This document shows positions 14,446-23,330 of a DNA stretch of 64,000 nucleotides, in pieces (the first letter of the stretch is position 1; each line of letters begins with the position of its first letter). The notes beneath the pieces were generated by a model. The model did no database searches. It was not told the DNA's origin and worked only from the letters and a program-made list of their open reading frames with translations. Origin of the DNA: Variovorax sp. TBS-050B (lineage in GTDB: Bacteria; Pseudomonadota; Gammaproteobacteria; Burkholderiales; Burkholderiaceae_C). The stretch covers positions 806,001 to 870,000 of the forward strand of contig NZ_JARXYR010000002.1 in the NCBI RefSeq assembly GCF_029893635.1, read 5' to 3'. Position numbers and translations under genes: made by a program.

Positions 14446-14717
14446 GCGCTGCTGTCTCCTTGTGCTGCGGGATGTTCGGGCGCATGCCCGAGCGCGGCCT
14501 GCGCCCGCCACTCTATCGCGCGCCACACGCCGCGCCGCGCCGCGTCCGCCATGCGGCTCCAGCCCGCGATCTCGTCGATGGTGCGCAGGCACCCTTCGCA
14601 CAAGCCGCCCGGCCGGTCCATGCGGCAGACCGAGGTGCAGGGCGAAGGCACGTCGCCGGCCGCGTGCTGCACGGCCGCGGCACGCGCGGCCAGCGCCTGC
14701 AGCGCATCGGCGTTCAC
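14442..14717 (-). CDS. DUF1289 domain protein
   Basis: A 91-residue protein with the DUF1289 pattern PSPCTSVCRMDRPGGLCEGCLRTIDEIAGW. Four cysteines at two CxxxC/CxxC-like pairs suggest a small metal-binding fold. I place the start at a GTG at 14717, since it overlaps the YbaK stop as GTGA and no ATG exists before the conserved core. The end overlaps the next start as ATGA. The gene is thus translationally coupled on both sides. Its role is unknown. Confidence 0.75.
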   Translation of the reverse strand: MNADALQALAARAAAVQHAAGDVPSPCTSVCRMDRPGGLCEGCLRTIDEIAGWSRMADAARRGVWRAIEWRAQAALGHAPEHPAAQGDSSA

Positions 14718-15205
14718 ACCACGTCCGCCACGGGCGCGCCGCCGGTGAGCTTCTCGAGGTCGTGCGGCCGCAGCTGGAACACCGCATGCGGATGGCCCGC
14801 CGCGGCCCAGATCTCCTCGAAGCGGAACAGCTCGCGGTCGATCAGCACCACGGGCGGCGTGGCATGCGCCACCGGCGACACGCCGCCGATGGTGAAGCCG
14901 GTGCGCGCCTTCACGAACTCGGCATCGGCCCGGCCGGTCTTGCCGACCAGCGCATCGACCTTCTTCTCGTCCACGCGCTTGTCGCCCGAAGTGACGACCA
15001 GCACCGCCGCGTCGTCGCTCTTGCGCCGGAAGATGATGCTCTTGGCGATCTGGCCGACCGAGATGCCGAGCGCATCGGCGGCCTGCTGGGCGGTGCGGCA
15101 GGCGTCGTCGAGCATGCGCGGCGCATGCGCATGGCCGGCGTCCTGCAGCACGCGCGCAACGCGCTGGACGGATTCGGGAAGGGTGTGGAGTTCGGCACCG
15201 CACAT
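14714..15205 (-). CDS. YbaK/EbsC-type aminoacyl-tRNA deacylase
   Basis: A 163-residue member of the YbaK/ProX trans-editing family, which hydrolyses mischarged tRNAs such as Cys-tRNA(Pro). Recognisable elements are IAKSIIFRRKSDDAAVLVVTSGDKRVD, with the conserved lysine near residue 53, and FTIGGVSPVAH, the family GGxSPxG-like loop. The start at 15205 (MCGAELHTLPESVQRV) fits family length, though its ribosome site is weak. It is the first of three overlapping genes. The exact tRNA target is not readable. Confidence 0.85.
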   Translation of the reverse strand: MCGAELHTLPESVQRVARVLQDAGHAHAPRMLDDACRTAQQAADALGISVGQIAKSIIFRRKSDDAAVLVVTSGDKRVDEKKVDALVGKTGRADAEFVKARTGFTIGGVSPVAHATPPVVLIDRELFRFEEIWAAAGHPHAVFQLRPHDLEKLTGGAPVADVV

Positions 15206-15288
15206 GGGATCAGCAGGGATGAAGGAGGGGGCGTCGATTGTCGGCGGAACCCGCCCGGCCTGCCAACGCCGGTGCGCAGGGCGCGCGC

Positions 15289-16344
15289 TCAGCCCGCCAG
15301 CACGCGCACGAAGGCCTGCACCGCGCGCGTGATCGCGGCGTCGTCGATGTGGCGGTGGGTCACGCAGCGCAGCGCGCGCGGCCCCCAGGGCCGCACGCGC
15401 AGGCCGGCCGCCTCGAGCGCGGCCACCCAGTCGGCGCTGCTGCGGCCGGTCGCCGAGACGTCCACGAGCACGATGTTGGTCATCGGCCGCACCACCTGCA
15501 GCGTGGCGCCCAGGGCGCGGAGTCCTTCGCCGAGCCGCGCCGCGCGCGCATGGTCTTCGGCCAGCCGCGCGCCCATGGTCTGCAGCGCTTCGAGGCCGAA
15601 GGCCGCGAGCACGCCGATCTGCCGCTGCGTGCCGCCGAGCATGCGGCGCAGCGTGCGTGCGCGCTGCACCATCGCGCGGTCGCCCACCAGCACCGCGCCG
15701 GCCGGCGCGCTCAGTCCTTTCGACAGGCACAGCGAGACGCTGTCGACATGCTGCGCCACGCGCGCCGGCGCCGCGCCCAGCGCCACCGCGGCGTTGTACA
15801 GCCGCGCGCCGTCGAGGTGCACCGCCGCGCCGTGGCGCCTGGCCATCTCGTAGACCTGCGCCATGTGCGCGAGCGGCAGCACCGCGCCGCCCGCGTTGTT
15901 GTGCGAGGTCTCCATCGCGACCAGCGCCGTGCGCAGCCGGTGGCCGCCGGCCGCCAGGGTGTCTTCCAGCAGGTTCGGGTCCATCGCGCCGTCGGCGCCC
16001 GGAATGCCGACGTAGAACGCGCCCGAGAACGTGGCGCTGCCACGCTCGGCCGTGATCATGTGGGCATTGGCCTCGGTCACCACCTGGCCGTTGCGCGGCA
16101 CCTGCGCCAGCACCGCGAGCAGGTTGCCCATGGTGCAGGTGGGCACGAACAGGCCCGCCTCCTTGCCCAGTTCGGCGGCGGCAAAGGCCTCGAGCTCGCG
16201 TGCGGTGGGATCGCCGTCCAGCCCGTCGTCGCCCAGCGGGGTGCTGCGCGCGCGTTCGAACATGGCGTCGGTGGGACGGGTGACGGTGTCGCTGCGCAGG
16301 TCGACCGCGTCGAGCGCCTGGAGGGAAGGTTCGTGTGGGTTCAT
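15289..16344 (-). CDS. ltaE: Low-specificity L-threonine aldolase
   Basis: A 351-residue PLP enzyme cleaving L-threonine or allo-threonine to glycine and acetaldehyde. Family marks are DLRSDTVTRPTDAM at the N-terminus, GDDGLDGDPT, the HLDGARLYNAAVALG region (aspartate that holds the PLP ring) and SLCLSKGLSAPAG, with the PLP-binding lysine near residue 210. The start at 16344 overlaps the permease stop (ATGA). This makes it the last gene of an amino acid ABC transporter operon and suggests that the imported substrate is a beta-hydroxy amino acid. Confidence 0.9.
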   Translation of the reverse strand: MNPHEPSLQALDAVDLRSDTVTRPTDAMFERARSTPLGDDGLDGDPTARELEAFAAAELGKEAGLFVPTCTMGNLLAVLAQVPRNGQVVTEANAHMITAERGSATFSGAFYVGIPGADGAMDPNLLEDTLAAGGHRLRTALVAMETSHNNAGGAVLPLAHMAQVYEMARRHGAAVHLDGARLYNAAVALGAAPARVAQHVDSVSLCLSKGLSAPAGAVLVGDRAMVQRARTLRRMLGGTQRQIGVLAAFGLEALQTMGARLAEDHARAARLGEGLRALGATLQVVRPMTNIVLVDVSATGRSSADWVAALEAAGLRVRPWGPRALRCVTHRHIDDAAITRAVQAFVRVLAG

Positions 16345-17033
16345 CGGATGACGGCCTTGCGTTGTTCGAGCAGGCGAACGCCCTGCGAGGCGGCGCTGCA
16401 GATCACCATGTAGACGAACGCGACGAACAGGTACATCTCGACCAGCCGTCCGTCGCGCTGCCCGACCTTGGCGGCTGCGCCCAGGAAGTCGGTGAGCGAG
16501 AGCACGTAGACCAGCGAGGTGTCCTGGAACAGGATGATCAGCCGCGTGACCAGCGCCGGCATCATGTTGCGCACGGCCTGCGGCAGCACGATGTGGCGCA
16601 GGCTCTGCCAGTGCGTGAGTCCGAGCGCCTGCGCCGCGGCCGACTGGCCGCGCGCGATCGACTGGATGCCGGCGCGCATGATCTCGCAGAAGTACGCGGC
16701 CTCGAACAGCGTGAAGGTGATCACCGCCGACTTGAAGGCGCCCACCGCCACCGGCCGCGAGGCGCCGGTGAGCCAGGCCCCCACGTAGGGCACGAGGAAG
16801 TAGAACCAGAAGATCACCAGCAGCAGCGGCACCGAACGCAGGGTGTTGACGTAGATGCCCGCCGGCCATGCGATGAGGCGCCGCGGCGACAGCCGCGCGA
16901 CCGCCAGCAGCGTGCCCAGCGCCAGCCCCATCACGGCGGAAAGCGCGGTCAGCGTGAGCGAGAAGCGCATGCCCTCCGCAAAGAGGTAGGGTGCAGCCTG
17001 CCCGATGACCGACCAGTCGAAGGAATAGCCCAT
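16341..17033 (-). CDS. Polar amino acid ABC transporter permease (GltK-type)
   Basis: A 230-residue inner-membrane permease of the HisM/GltK family. About five hydrophobic spans are visible. The family loop reads ALGLTHWQSLRHIVLPQAVRNMMPAL near residues 140-165 and is the contact site for the ATPase. It follows the second permease after 6 bases and overlaps threonine aldolase. No ATPase gene is present in the operon, so an ATPase from elsewhere must complete the transporter. Confidence 0.92.
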   Translation of the reverse strand: MGYSFDWSVIGQAAPYLFAEGMRFSLTLTALSAVMGLALGTLLAVARLSPRRLIAWPAGIYVNTLRSVPLLLVIFWFYFLVPYVGAWLTGASRPVAVGAFKSAVITFTLFEAAYFCEIMRAGIQSIARGQSAAAQALGLTHWQSLRHIVLPQAVRNMMPALVTRLIILFQDTSLVYVLSLTDFLGAAAKVGQRDGRLVEMYLFVAFVYMVICSAASQGVRLLEQRKAVIR

Positions 17034-17039
17034 GGTGCT

Positions 17040-17789
17040 TCAGCCCCTCCGTCCGCCGGCGCCGATCAGGCCCGGCACGGCCAGCCGGCGCTCCATGTGG
17101 CGCATGCCGAGCACCACGATGCCGTTGATCGCCAGGTAGCCCGCCGTGGCCGCGCTGAAGGCCTCGAAGATGTGGAAGGTGTATTCCTGCATCGAGCGCG
17201 CCTGCCCCGTCAGCTCGAGCAGGCCGATGGTCAGCGCGACCGACGAGTACTTGATGATGCCGGTGAACTCCGAGGTCAGCGGCGGGATCACGATGCGCAT
17301 CGCCTGCGGCACGATGATGTGCCGGTAGCGCTGGAACTCGGTCAGGCCCATGGCCGTGGCGGCGCTGAACTGCCCGCGCGGCAGCGACTGGATGCCCGAG
17401 CGCACCTGTTCGGCCACGCGCGCCGAGCCATAGAAGCTCAGGCAGGCGAGCGCCGGCAGGAACTGGCCCCAGGGCTGCGGCAGCTGCTTCATCGCGGTGC
17501 CCCAGTCGCGCGGCAGCAGCTCGGGCAGCACGAAGTACCAGAGGAACATCTGCACCAGCAGCGGCACGCTGCGGAAGGCCTCGACGTAAATTGCCACCGC
17601 GATGCGCCAGCCGCGCCCGCGGACCGTGCGCATCACGCCCAGCACGCTGCCGCAGAGCAGCGCCAGCACCCATGCCACCAGGGCCAGCGCCAGCGTCCAG
17701 CCGACGCCGATCATCAGCATCTCCCAGTAGGTGTTCAGGCCGTCGAGCGACAGCTCGCGGAACACCGCCCAGCTCCAGTCGTAGTTCAT
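17040..17789 (-). CDS. Polar amino acid ABC transporter permease (GltJ-type)
   Basis: A 249-residue partner permease of the same family, with the EAA-type loop AMGLTEFQRYRHIIVPQAMRIVIPPL around residues 150-175 and the early YVEAFRSVPLLVQMFLWYF motif. It lies 30 bases after the binding-protein stop. Together with the next gene it should form the heterodimeric membrane channel. Confidence 0.92.
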   Translation of the reverse strand: MNYDWSWAVFRELSLDGLNTYWEMLMIGVGWTLALALVAWVLALLCGSVLGVMRTVRGRGWRIAVAIYVEAFRSVPLLVQMFLWYFVLPELLPRDWGTAMKQLPQPWGQFLPALACLSFYGSARVAEQVRSGIQSLPRGQFSAATAMGLTEFQRYRHIIVPQAMRIVIPPLTSEFTGIIKYSSVALTIGLLELTGQARSMQEYTFHIFEAFSAATAGYLAINGIVVLGMRHMERRLAVPGLIGAGGRRG

Positions 17790-17819
17790 GCGCGTGCCGC
17801 GTCCTGCCTGGTCCGGGGC

Positions 17820-18719
17820 TTACTCGTAGTGCTGCGGGTCGCCCGAATCGGTGGGCTTGGCGAGCGCGCGCTTGAGCGCGTCGCTCATCGGAAAGCGCAG
17901 GTTGATCTGCTTGGGCGGAATCGGCGCGTTGAAATACTTGTCGTAGAGCTTGCCGACGGTGCCGTCCTTGATCAGCGCCAGCACCGCGTCGTCGACCACC
18001 TTCTTGAACGCTGGATCGTCCTTGGGCTCGACGATGCCGTAGGGCGCCAGTTCGAGGCCCTTGGTGCCGACCACGAAGTCGTCCGGGTTGCGCGCCGAGG
18101 CGACCGCACCGTAGGCCAGGCCGTCGTCGTTGATGGAGCCGGCGGCGCGGCCGGACTCCACCATCAGGAAGGCCTCGGCGGTGTTCTTCGCGGGCGCGAT
18201 CGTGATGCCGAGGTTGTCGCGCGCGTTGATCTGCGAGATCAGCTTGAAGGTCTGGCCGCCGGCCTGGGCGGCGATGGTCTTGCCGCGGAACGAGGCCGGG
18301 TTGTTCACGTCCACGCCCGCGTCCTTGCGCGCGACCAGCACCACCTGCGCGACGAAGGTGGTCGGCGCGAACGAGACCAGCTTGTGGCGCTCGGGCTTGT
18401 TGGTGGTGTTGCCGCACTCCAGGTCGATGGTGCCGTTGGCGAGCAGCGGCAGCCGGGTGGCCGAGGTGGTCGGGTTGTAGCGCACCTGCAGCGCGTCGAG
18501 CTTGAGCGCCTTCTGCACCGCACGCGCCACGTGCTCGCAGATCTCCACCGTGTAGCCGATCGGCTTCTGGTTGCCGTCGAGGTAGGCGAAGGGCACGGAG
18601 GTCTCGGGATGGCCCAGCGTGAGGGCGCCGGTCTCGCGAATCTTGTCGAGGCGCCCGGCCTGGGCCTGCGCGGCGCCCAGGAGGGTGGCGCCGAAGATGA
18701 TCCATACACCGAGCTTCAT
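17820..18719 (-). CDS. Polar amino acid ABC transporter substrate-binding protein
   Basis: A 299-residue periplasmic receptor of the SBP_bac_3 family (glutamate/aspartate type). The signal peptide is MKLGVWIIFGATLLGAAQAQA. The mature part reads GRLDKIRETGALTLGHPETSVPFAYLD, and DLECGNTTNKPERHK is the signature shared with glutamate/aspartate receptors. The start at 18719 has GGGAGAA upstream. It is the first gene of the transporter and threonine aldolase operon, and is divergent from a LysR regulator. Confidence 0.92.
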   Translation of the reverse strand: MKLGVWIIFGATLLGAAQAQAGRLDKIRETGALTLGHPETSVPFAYLDGNQKPIGYTVEICEHVARAVQKALKLDALQVRYNPTTSATRLPLLANGTIDLECGNTTNKPERHKLVSFAPTTFVAQVVLVARKDAGVDVNNPASFRGKTIAAQAGGQTFKLISQINARDNLGITIAPAKNTAEAFLMVESGRAAGSINDDGLAYGAVASARNPDDFVVGTKGLELAPYGIVEPKDDPAFKKVVDDAVLALIKDGTVGKLYDKYFNAPIPPKQINLRFPMSDALKRALAKPTDSGDPQHYE

Positions 18720-18888
18720 TCGATTCTCCCGTTCAGATTGGTATGACGAGCCGCCGGCTGCCGCCGACGTGCGCGAGGCCGCAGAAGCCCTGTGCGAAGC
18801 GTTCGTCGCTCGGGCTTGCAACGAAAGTATGCTATGCCTGCGCCGCGGCGGCCAATGCCGCTTCACCACTCTTGCATACCGATCTGAT
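18720..18888. promoter_or_regulatory. Divergent control region, LysR regulator / amino acid ABC operon
   Basis: This 169-base region separates the divergently transcribed binding-protein and LysR genes, the usual place for LysR operators. An inverted repeat CATA-N9-TATG (18875-18891) reaches into the proposed LysR start codon, and a TATGCTATGC stretch lies near 18830. Such AT-rich dyads resemble LysR boxes, but none is an exact T-N11-A consensus that I can defend. Confidence 0.4.
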
Positions 18889-19830
18889 ATGACGAACCGC
18901 ATGGCCCTGCGCCATATCGAGGCCTTCAACAGCGTGATCCGCCTCGGCACCATGACGGGCGCGGCGGTGGCGCTGCACACCTCGCAGCCGCAGGTCAGCA
19001 GGCTGATCGGCCAGCTCGAGGCCATCGTCCAGTTCAAGCTGTTCGAGCGCAATGGCAGCCGCCTCAAGCCCACGCTGGAGGGCCTGCGCTTCCACAACGA
19101 GGTGCGCAAGACCTTCGAGGGCCTCGCGAGCCTCGAAGCGGCGGCCGCCAACATCCGCGCCTTCGGCACGCAGCGCCTCAGCGTGGCCGCGATGCCGCGG
19201 CTGGCAGGCGGGCCGATGGCGCGCGTGGTCGCGAGCTTCAAGCTCGCCCATCCGCGCGTGCTGGTGGCGGTCCACTCGGGCGATGCGCAGACGGTGCACC
19301 GCTGGGTCCAGTCGGGCTTCTGCGATGCCGGGCTCGCGATGCTCTACGACGAGCAGGCCGATGCAAAGGACCTGCAGGTCGAGGTGCTGCACCGCGCGAA
19401 CTTCGTGGTGGTGCTGCCGCCCGACCATCCGCTGGCGCGCCTGCGCGTGGTGCATGCACGCGACCTCGATGGCCATGCGCTGGTCGCCGCGGTGCAGGGC
19501 AGCAGCCTGCGCCAGCGCTGCGACCGGCTGCTGGCCGAGGCCGGCGCGACCTGCACCATCACGGCCGAAGCGAACCTCGGCGCCACCGTCTGCGCGCTGG
19601 TGGCCGCGGGCGTCGGCATCGGGCTGATCAACCCGCTGGCCGCGCAGGACGAACTGCGCCAGGCGAAGCTGCAGGTCCGCCCCTTCCTGCCCGAGACTTC
19701 GATGTCGGTGGCGCTGCTCTATCCCACGCAGGTCGAGCAGCACCGACTGGTGCAGACCTTCGCGCGCTCGGCGCGCGGTGCGCTGCGGCGCGAGTTCGCG
19801 CGCCTCGTCACCGTGCCCACCGGCGGCTGA
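18889..19830 (+). CDS. LysR family transcriptional regulator
   Basis: A 313-residue regulator. The N-terminal winged helix-turn-helix reads ALRHIEAFNSVIRLGTMTGAAVALHTSQPQVSRLIGQLE, then a linker and the effector-binding domain (LSVAAMPRLAGGPM onward, ending near residue 290). The start may be 18889 or the ATG at 18901, four codons on. Its divergence from the amino acid transporter and threonine aldolase operon makes it the likely regulator of those genes. It is convergent with HMG-CoA lyase, with only 18 bases between stops. Confidence 0.9.
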   Translation: MTNRMALRHIEAFNSVIRLGTMTGAAVALHTSQPQVSRLIGQLEAIVQFKLFERNGSRLKPTLEGLRFHNEVRKTFEGLASLEAAAANIRAFGTQRLSVAAMPRLAGGPMARVVASFKLAHPRVLVAVHSGDAQTVHRWVQSGFCDAGLAMLYDEQADAKDLQVEVLHRANFVVVLPPDHPLARLRVVHARDLDGHALVAAVQGSSLRQRCDRLLAEAGATCTITAEANLGATVCALVAAGVGIGLINPLAAQDELRQAKLQVRPFLPETSMSVALLYPTQVEQHRLVQTFARSARGALRREFARLVTVPTGG

Positions 19831-19848
19831 GCGCCGGCGCGGGCCTGC

Positions 19849-20769
19849 TCAGCCCGCTCGCTTGGTCCGGATCGCCTTCGACGCGCGCGAGTTCGGCTCG
19901 CGCCCCAGCGCCTCGCTGATGTAGACGCCCGCGTCGATCAGGCGGTCGAGGTCGATGCCGGTCTCGATGCCCATGCCGTGCAGCATGTAGACCACGTCCT
20001 CGGTCGCGACGTTGCCGGTCGCGCCCTTGGCATAGGGGCAGCCGCCGAGGCCTGCCGAGGAGGACTGGAAGTTCCACACGCCGAGCTCCAGCGAGGCGAG
20101 CGTGTTGACCAGCGCCTGGCCGTAGGTGTCGTGGAAATGGCCCGAGACATGGTCGACGCCGAAGTGCGCCAGCGTGGCCTCGATCGCGGCCTGCACCTTG
20201 CGCGGCGTGCCCACGCCGATGGTGTCGGCCACGTCCACGCGCTCCACGCCGATGCCCTTCATCAGCCCGGCCAGCATGCCCACGCGTTCGGGCGCGATCT
20301 CGCCCTCGTAGGGGCAGCCGACGGTGCACGACATCGCGCCGCGCACCGCGATGCCCTTCTCGCGCGCCGCGGCCACCACGGGGGCGAAGCGCTCGATGCT
20401 CTCTGCGATCGAGCAGTTGATGTTCTTCTGGCTGAAGGCCTCGCTCGCGGCGCCGAAGACCACGATCTCGTCGGGCCATTCGGCGCGCGGTGCGGCCACG
20501 GCCGCCTCGAAGCCCTTCATGTTCGGCGTGAGCACCGAGTAGCGCACGCCGGGCTTGCGGCGGATGCCGTGCATCACCTCGGCGGCGTCGGCCATCTGCG
20601 GCACCCACTTGGGGCTCACGAAGCTCGTGACCTCGATCTCGGCGAGGCCGGCGTCCTGCAGCCGGTGCACGAGGCCGATCTTGACTTCGGCGGAGACCGG
20701 TTGCTTCTCGTTCTGCAGGCCGTCGCGCGGGCCGACGTCGACGATCCTGACGCGGGTGGGGAGTTTCAT
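19849..20769 (-). CDS. mvaB: Hydroxymethylglutaryl-CoA lyase
   Basis: A 306-residue TIM-barrel lyase splitting 3-hydroxy-3-methylglutaryl-CoA into acetoacetate and acetyl-CoA, the last step of leucine catabolism. Motifs are VDVGPRDGLQNE near residue 8, VTSFVSPKWVPQMAD near 44 and the HMGL signature SSAGLGGCPYAKGATGN with the catalytic cysteine near 263. The start at 20769 is chosen because the ATG 17 codons upstream lies outside the family N-terminus. The 153 bases upstream carry a direct repeat also found before the isovaleryl-CoA dehydrogenase gene. This gene is therefore best read as the liuE of the leucine pathway rather than simply the tail of the IclR cluster. Confidence 0.92.
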   Translation of the reverse strand: MKLPTRVRIVDVGPRDGLQNEKQPVSAEVKIGLVHRLQDAGLAEIEVTSFVSPKWVPQMADAAEVMHGIRRKPGVRYSVLTPNMKGFEAAVAAPRAEWPDEIVVFGAASEAFSQKNINCSIAESIERFAPVVAAAREKGIAVRGAMSCTVGCPYEGEIAPERVGMLAGLMKGIGVERVDVADTIGVGTPRKVQAAIEATLAHFGVDHVSGHFHDTYGQALVNTLASLELGVWNFQSSSAGLGGCPYAKGATGNVATEDVVYMLHGMGIETGIDLDRLIDAGVYISEALGREPNSRASKAIRTKRAG

Positions 20770-20866
20770 GGGAATGTCTCTGGGGTCGCGAAGGAAGAAG
20801 GGGAAAAAGCCGGCACCCATTGTCCGCCACCTGCGCCCGACGTGCCTGGTACAGAGTGCGCGGAAG

Positions 20867-20903
20867 GTAGCAATGCACGCCAGCGGCGTTGCAAATCGCG
20901 CCA
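20867..20903 (-). promoter_or_regulatory. Predicted AraC-type direct-repeat operator before HMG-CoA lyase
   Basis: Two boxes stand 21 bases apart start to start: gtagcaatgcacgcca at 20867-20882 and gttgcaaatcgcgcca at 20888-20903, matching at 12 of 16 positions. The second box is identical to 37927-37942 in the liuA-araC intergenic region, where a partner box again stands 21 bases away. Two helical turns between direct repeats is a typical AraC-family dimer site. The position is about 100-135 bases before the HMG-CoA lyase start. Function is inferred. Confidence 0.6.
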
Positions 20904-20922
20904 GCCGGCGCAGGCCGCCGCC

Positions 20923-22092
20923 TCAGTACGACTTGGGCAGCCCGAGCGCCTTCTCGGCGATGAAGTTCAGGATCATCTGCGGGCTCACCGGTGCGATGCG
21001 CGGGATGTAGCTCTCGCGCAGCAACCGCTCGACGTGGTACTCCTTCGCATAGCCCATGCCGCCGAGCGTGAGCACCGCGTTCTGGCAGGCGTCGTGCGCG
21101 GCCTCGGCCGCGAGGTACTTGGCGGCGTTGGCCTCGGTGCCGCAGGGCTCGCCGGCGTCGTAGAGCGTGGCGGCCTTGAGCATCATCAGGTCGGCCGCCT
21201 CCAGGTTGGCCCAGGCGCGCGCGAGCGGATGCGCCACGCCCTGGTTCTGGCCGATGGGCCGGCCGAACACCACGCGCTCCTGCGCGTACTGCGCGGCGAT
21301 GCGCAACGCGGCGCGTCCGATGCCGATGGCTTCGGCCGCGATCAGGATGCGCTCGGGGTTGAGCCCGTGCAGGATGTACTCGAAGCCGCGGCCCTCCTCG
21401 CCGATGCGGTCTTCCTCGGGCACTTCGAGACCGTCGATGAAGAGCATGTTGGAGTCCACCGCCGCGCGGCCGAGCTTGTGGATCTCGCGCACCTCGACCT
21501 TGCTGCGGTCGAGCGGCGTGTAGAACAGCGTGAGCCCCTGCGTGGGCTTCTTCACCTGGTCGAGCGGCGTGGTGCGCGTGAGGATCAGCATGCGGTCGGC
21601 CACCTGCGCGGTCGAGATCCAGATCTTCCGGCCGTGCAGCACGTAGCCGCCACCGGGCCGGCGCACCGCCTGGGTCTTGAGGTGCGTGGTGTCGAGCCCC
21701 GCGTCGGGTTCGGTGACGGCGAAGCAGGCCTTCTCGGTCCCCGCGATCAGCGGCGGCAGGAAGCGCTGGCGCTGCGCCTCGCTGCCGAACACCACCACCG
21801 GATTGAGGCCGAAGATGTTCATGTGCACCGACGACGCGCCCGACATGCCCGCGCCCGAGGCGCTGATGGCGCGCATCATCAGCGCGGCCTCGGTGATGCC
21901 GAGCCCCGCGCCGCCCTGCGCCTCGGGCATCGCGATGCCGAGCCAGCCGCTCTCGGCCACGGCGCGGTGGAAGGCATGCGGAAACTCGGCGCGGTCGTCG
22001 AGGTCGCGCCAGTACTCGGCGGGGAAGTCCGCGCACAGCCGTTCGATGGCCGCGACCAGCGTGCGCTGGTCTTCGTCGAGGGAGAAGTTCAT
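20923..22092 (-). CDS. Acyl-CoA dehydrogenase
   Basis: A 389-residue FAD enzyme that introduces a 2,3 double bond into acyl-CoA thioesters. Recognisable parts are the N-terminal helical domain (MNFSLDEDQRTLVAAIERL), the flavin-binding CFAVTEPDAGLDTT and KIWISTAQVADRML segments, and the C-terminal LTLGGMGYAKEYHVERLLRE. The start codon overlaps the stop of the CoA-transferase gene (ATGA), so the two are co-translated. The substrate should be the acyl-CoA made by that transferase. It is not isovaleryl-CoA dehydrogenase-like in its active-site segment. Confidence 0.9.
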   Translation of the reverse strand: MNFSLDEDQRTLVAAIERLCADFPAEYWRDLDDRAEFPHAFHRAVAESGWLGIAMPEAQGGAGLGITEAALMMRAISASGAGMSGASSVHMNIFGLNPVVVFGSEAQRQRFLPPLIAGTEKACFAVTEPDAGLDTTHLKTQAVRRPGGGYVLHGRKIWISTAQVADRMLILTRTTPLDQVKKPTQGLTLFYTPLDRSKVEVREIHKLGRAAVDSNMLFIDGLEVPEEDRIGEEGRGFEYILHGLNPERILIAAEAIGIGRAALRIAAQYAQERVVFGRPIGQNQGVAHPLARAWANLEAADLMMLKAATLYDAGEPCGTEANAAKYLAAEAAHDACQNAVLTLGGMGYAKEYHVERLLRESYIPRIAPVSPQMILNFIAEKALGLPKSY

Positions 22093-23321
22093 GGGCTGTC
22101 GTCGTCGTTGGATGGATCGGGTTGCAGCGTGACGCCGCGCGCGCGCAGCGCCGCGATCGCCGCATCGTCGTAGCCGGCCTCGCGCAGCAGCTCGACGCTG
22201 TGCTCGCCGATGCGCGGCGCATGGCGGCGGATCGCGGCCGGCGTGGCGCCGTAGCGGCCCACGGGCGCGACGGTGCGGATGCGGCCCTCGCTCGGATGCT
22301 CGAATTCGGGGAAGAAGCCGACCGCGCGCAGGTGCGGGTCGTCGAGCAGGCTGTCGGTGCTGTGCAGCCGCGCGACCGGGATGTCGGCGCCGTCGAGCAG
22401 CGCGAACCATTCGTCGCTGCCGCGCGTGGCCATCACCTCGGCGACGAAGGCATAGACCTCGGCGATGTGGGCCGCGCGCGCGGTGTGGGTGCCAAACATC
22501 GGCGAATCGCGCAGCTCGGGCCGGCCGATCAGGTCGAAGAAGGCCTGCCAGTGCTTGTCGTTGTAGATCAGCACGCTCAGGTGGCCGTCGGCCGTGGCGT
22601 AGGGCTTGCGGTGCGACGCGAGCAGGCGTGCGTAGCCGGTGGGACCGAGCGGCGGCTCGAAGCTGTGGCCGCCGAGATGGTCGCCCATGACGAACTGCGA
22701 GAGCGCCTCGAACATCGGCACCTCCACCGCCTGGCCGCGGCCGGTGCGCTGCGCATGCAGCACGGCCGCGAGCAGCGCGATCGCCGCCTGCAGCCCCACG
22801 GCGCGGTCGGCCAGCGTGACGGGCGCATAGCGCGGATCGCCGCCGCTCTGCTGCGCGAACAGCGAGGCCACGCCCGCCGCGCCCTGGATCAGGTCGTCGT
22901 AGGCGGGCTTGCCGGCATAGGGCCCGTCCTCGCCGTAGCCGAAGGCGCCGAGGTAGACGATCTTCGGATTGGCCGCGGCCACCGCGTCGTAGCCCAGGCC
23001 GAGCCGCGCCATCGCCTGCGGCCGCGTGTTGTAGATCAGCGCATCGCAGCCGGCCGCCAGCCGCAGGCAGGCCTCGCGCCCCTCGGGCTGCTTGAGGTCG
23101 AGCACGATCGAGCGCTTGTTGCGGTTGAGGTGCAGCGCGAGCGCGCCCATGCCCGCATGGCGCATCGGCCCGACGGCGCGCAGGTTGTCGCCCGAAGGCG
23201 GCTCGACCTTGATCACGTCGGCGCCGAGGTCGCCGAGGGTCTGCGTGGCATAGGGGCCCATCACCACGGCCGTGAGGTCGAGGATGCGGATGCCCTGGAG
23301 CGGTCCGTTGCCGGTGCTCAT
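22089..23321 (-). CDS. CaiB/BaiF family CoA-transferase
   Basis: A 410-residue class III CoA-transferase moving CoA between carboxylic acids. The N-terminus GPLQGIRILDLTAVVMGPYATQTLGDLGADVIKVEPP is the family signature, and NRNKRSIVLDLK and the PAYDDLIQGAAG segment with the catalytic aspartate near residue 130-140 follow. The start at 23321 avoids translating the GC-rich repeat upstream, which an earlier ATG would do. It lies between a Bug receptor and an acyl-CoA dehydrogenase. The likely role is activation of the acid captured by that receptor. Confidence 0.9.
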   Translation of the reverse strand: MSTGNGPLQGIRILDLTAVVMGPYATQTLGDLGADVIKVEPPSGDNLRAVGPMRHAGMGALALHLNRNKRSIVLDLKQPEGREACLRLAAGCDALIYNTRPQAMARLGLGYDAVAAANPKIVYLGAFGYGEDGPYAGKPAYDDLIQGAAGVASLFAQQSGGDPRYAPVTLADRAVGLQAAIALLAAVLHAQRTGRGQAVEVPMFEALSQFVMGDHLGGHSFEPPLGPTGYARLLASHRKPYATADGHLSVLIYNDKHWQAFFDLIGRPELRDSPMFGTHTARAAHIAEVYAFVAEVMATRGSDEWFALLDGADIPVARLHSTDSLLDDPHLRAVGFFPEFEHPSEGRIRTVAPVGRYGATPAAIRRHAPRIGEHSVELLREAGYDDAAIAALRARGVTLQPDPSNDDDSP

Positions 23322-23330
23322 GTCTTCGCT

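Noticed and set aside
16335..18746. Long plus-strand frame across the amino acid transporter genes
   Set aside because: It is a shadow of the minus-strand permeases and binding protein; composition is antisense-like and no domain is visible.
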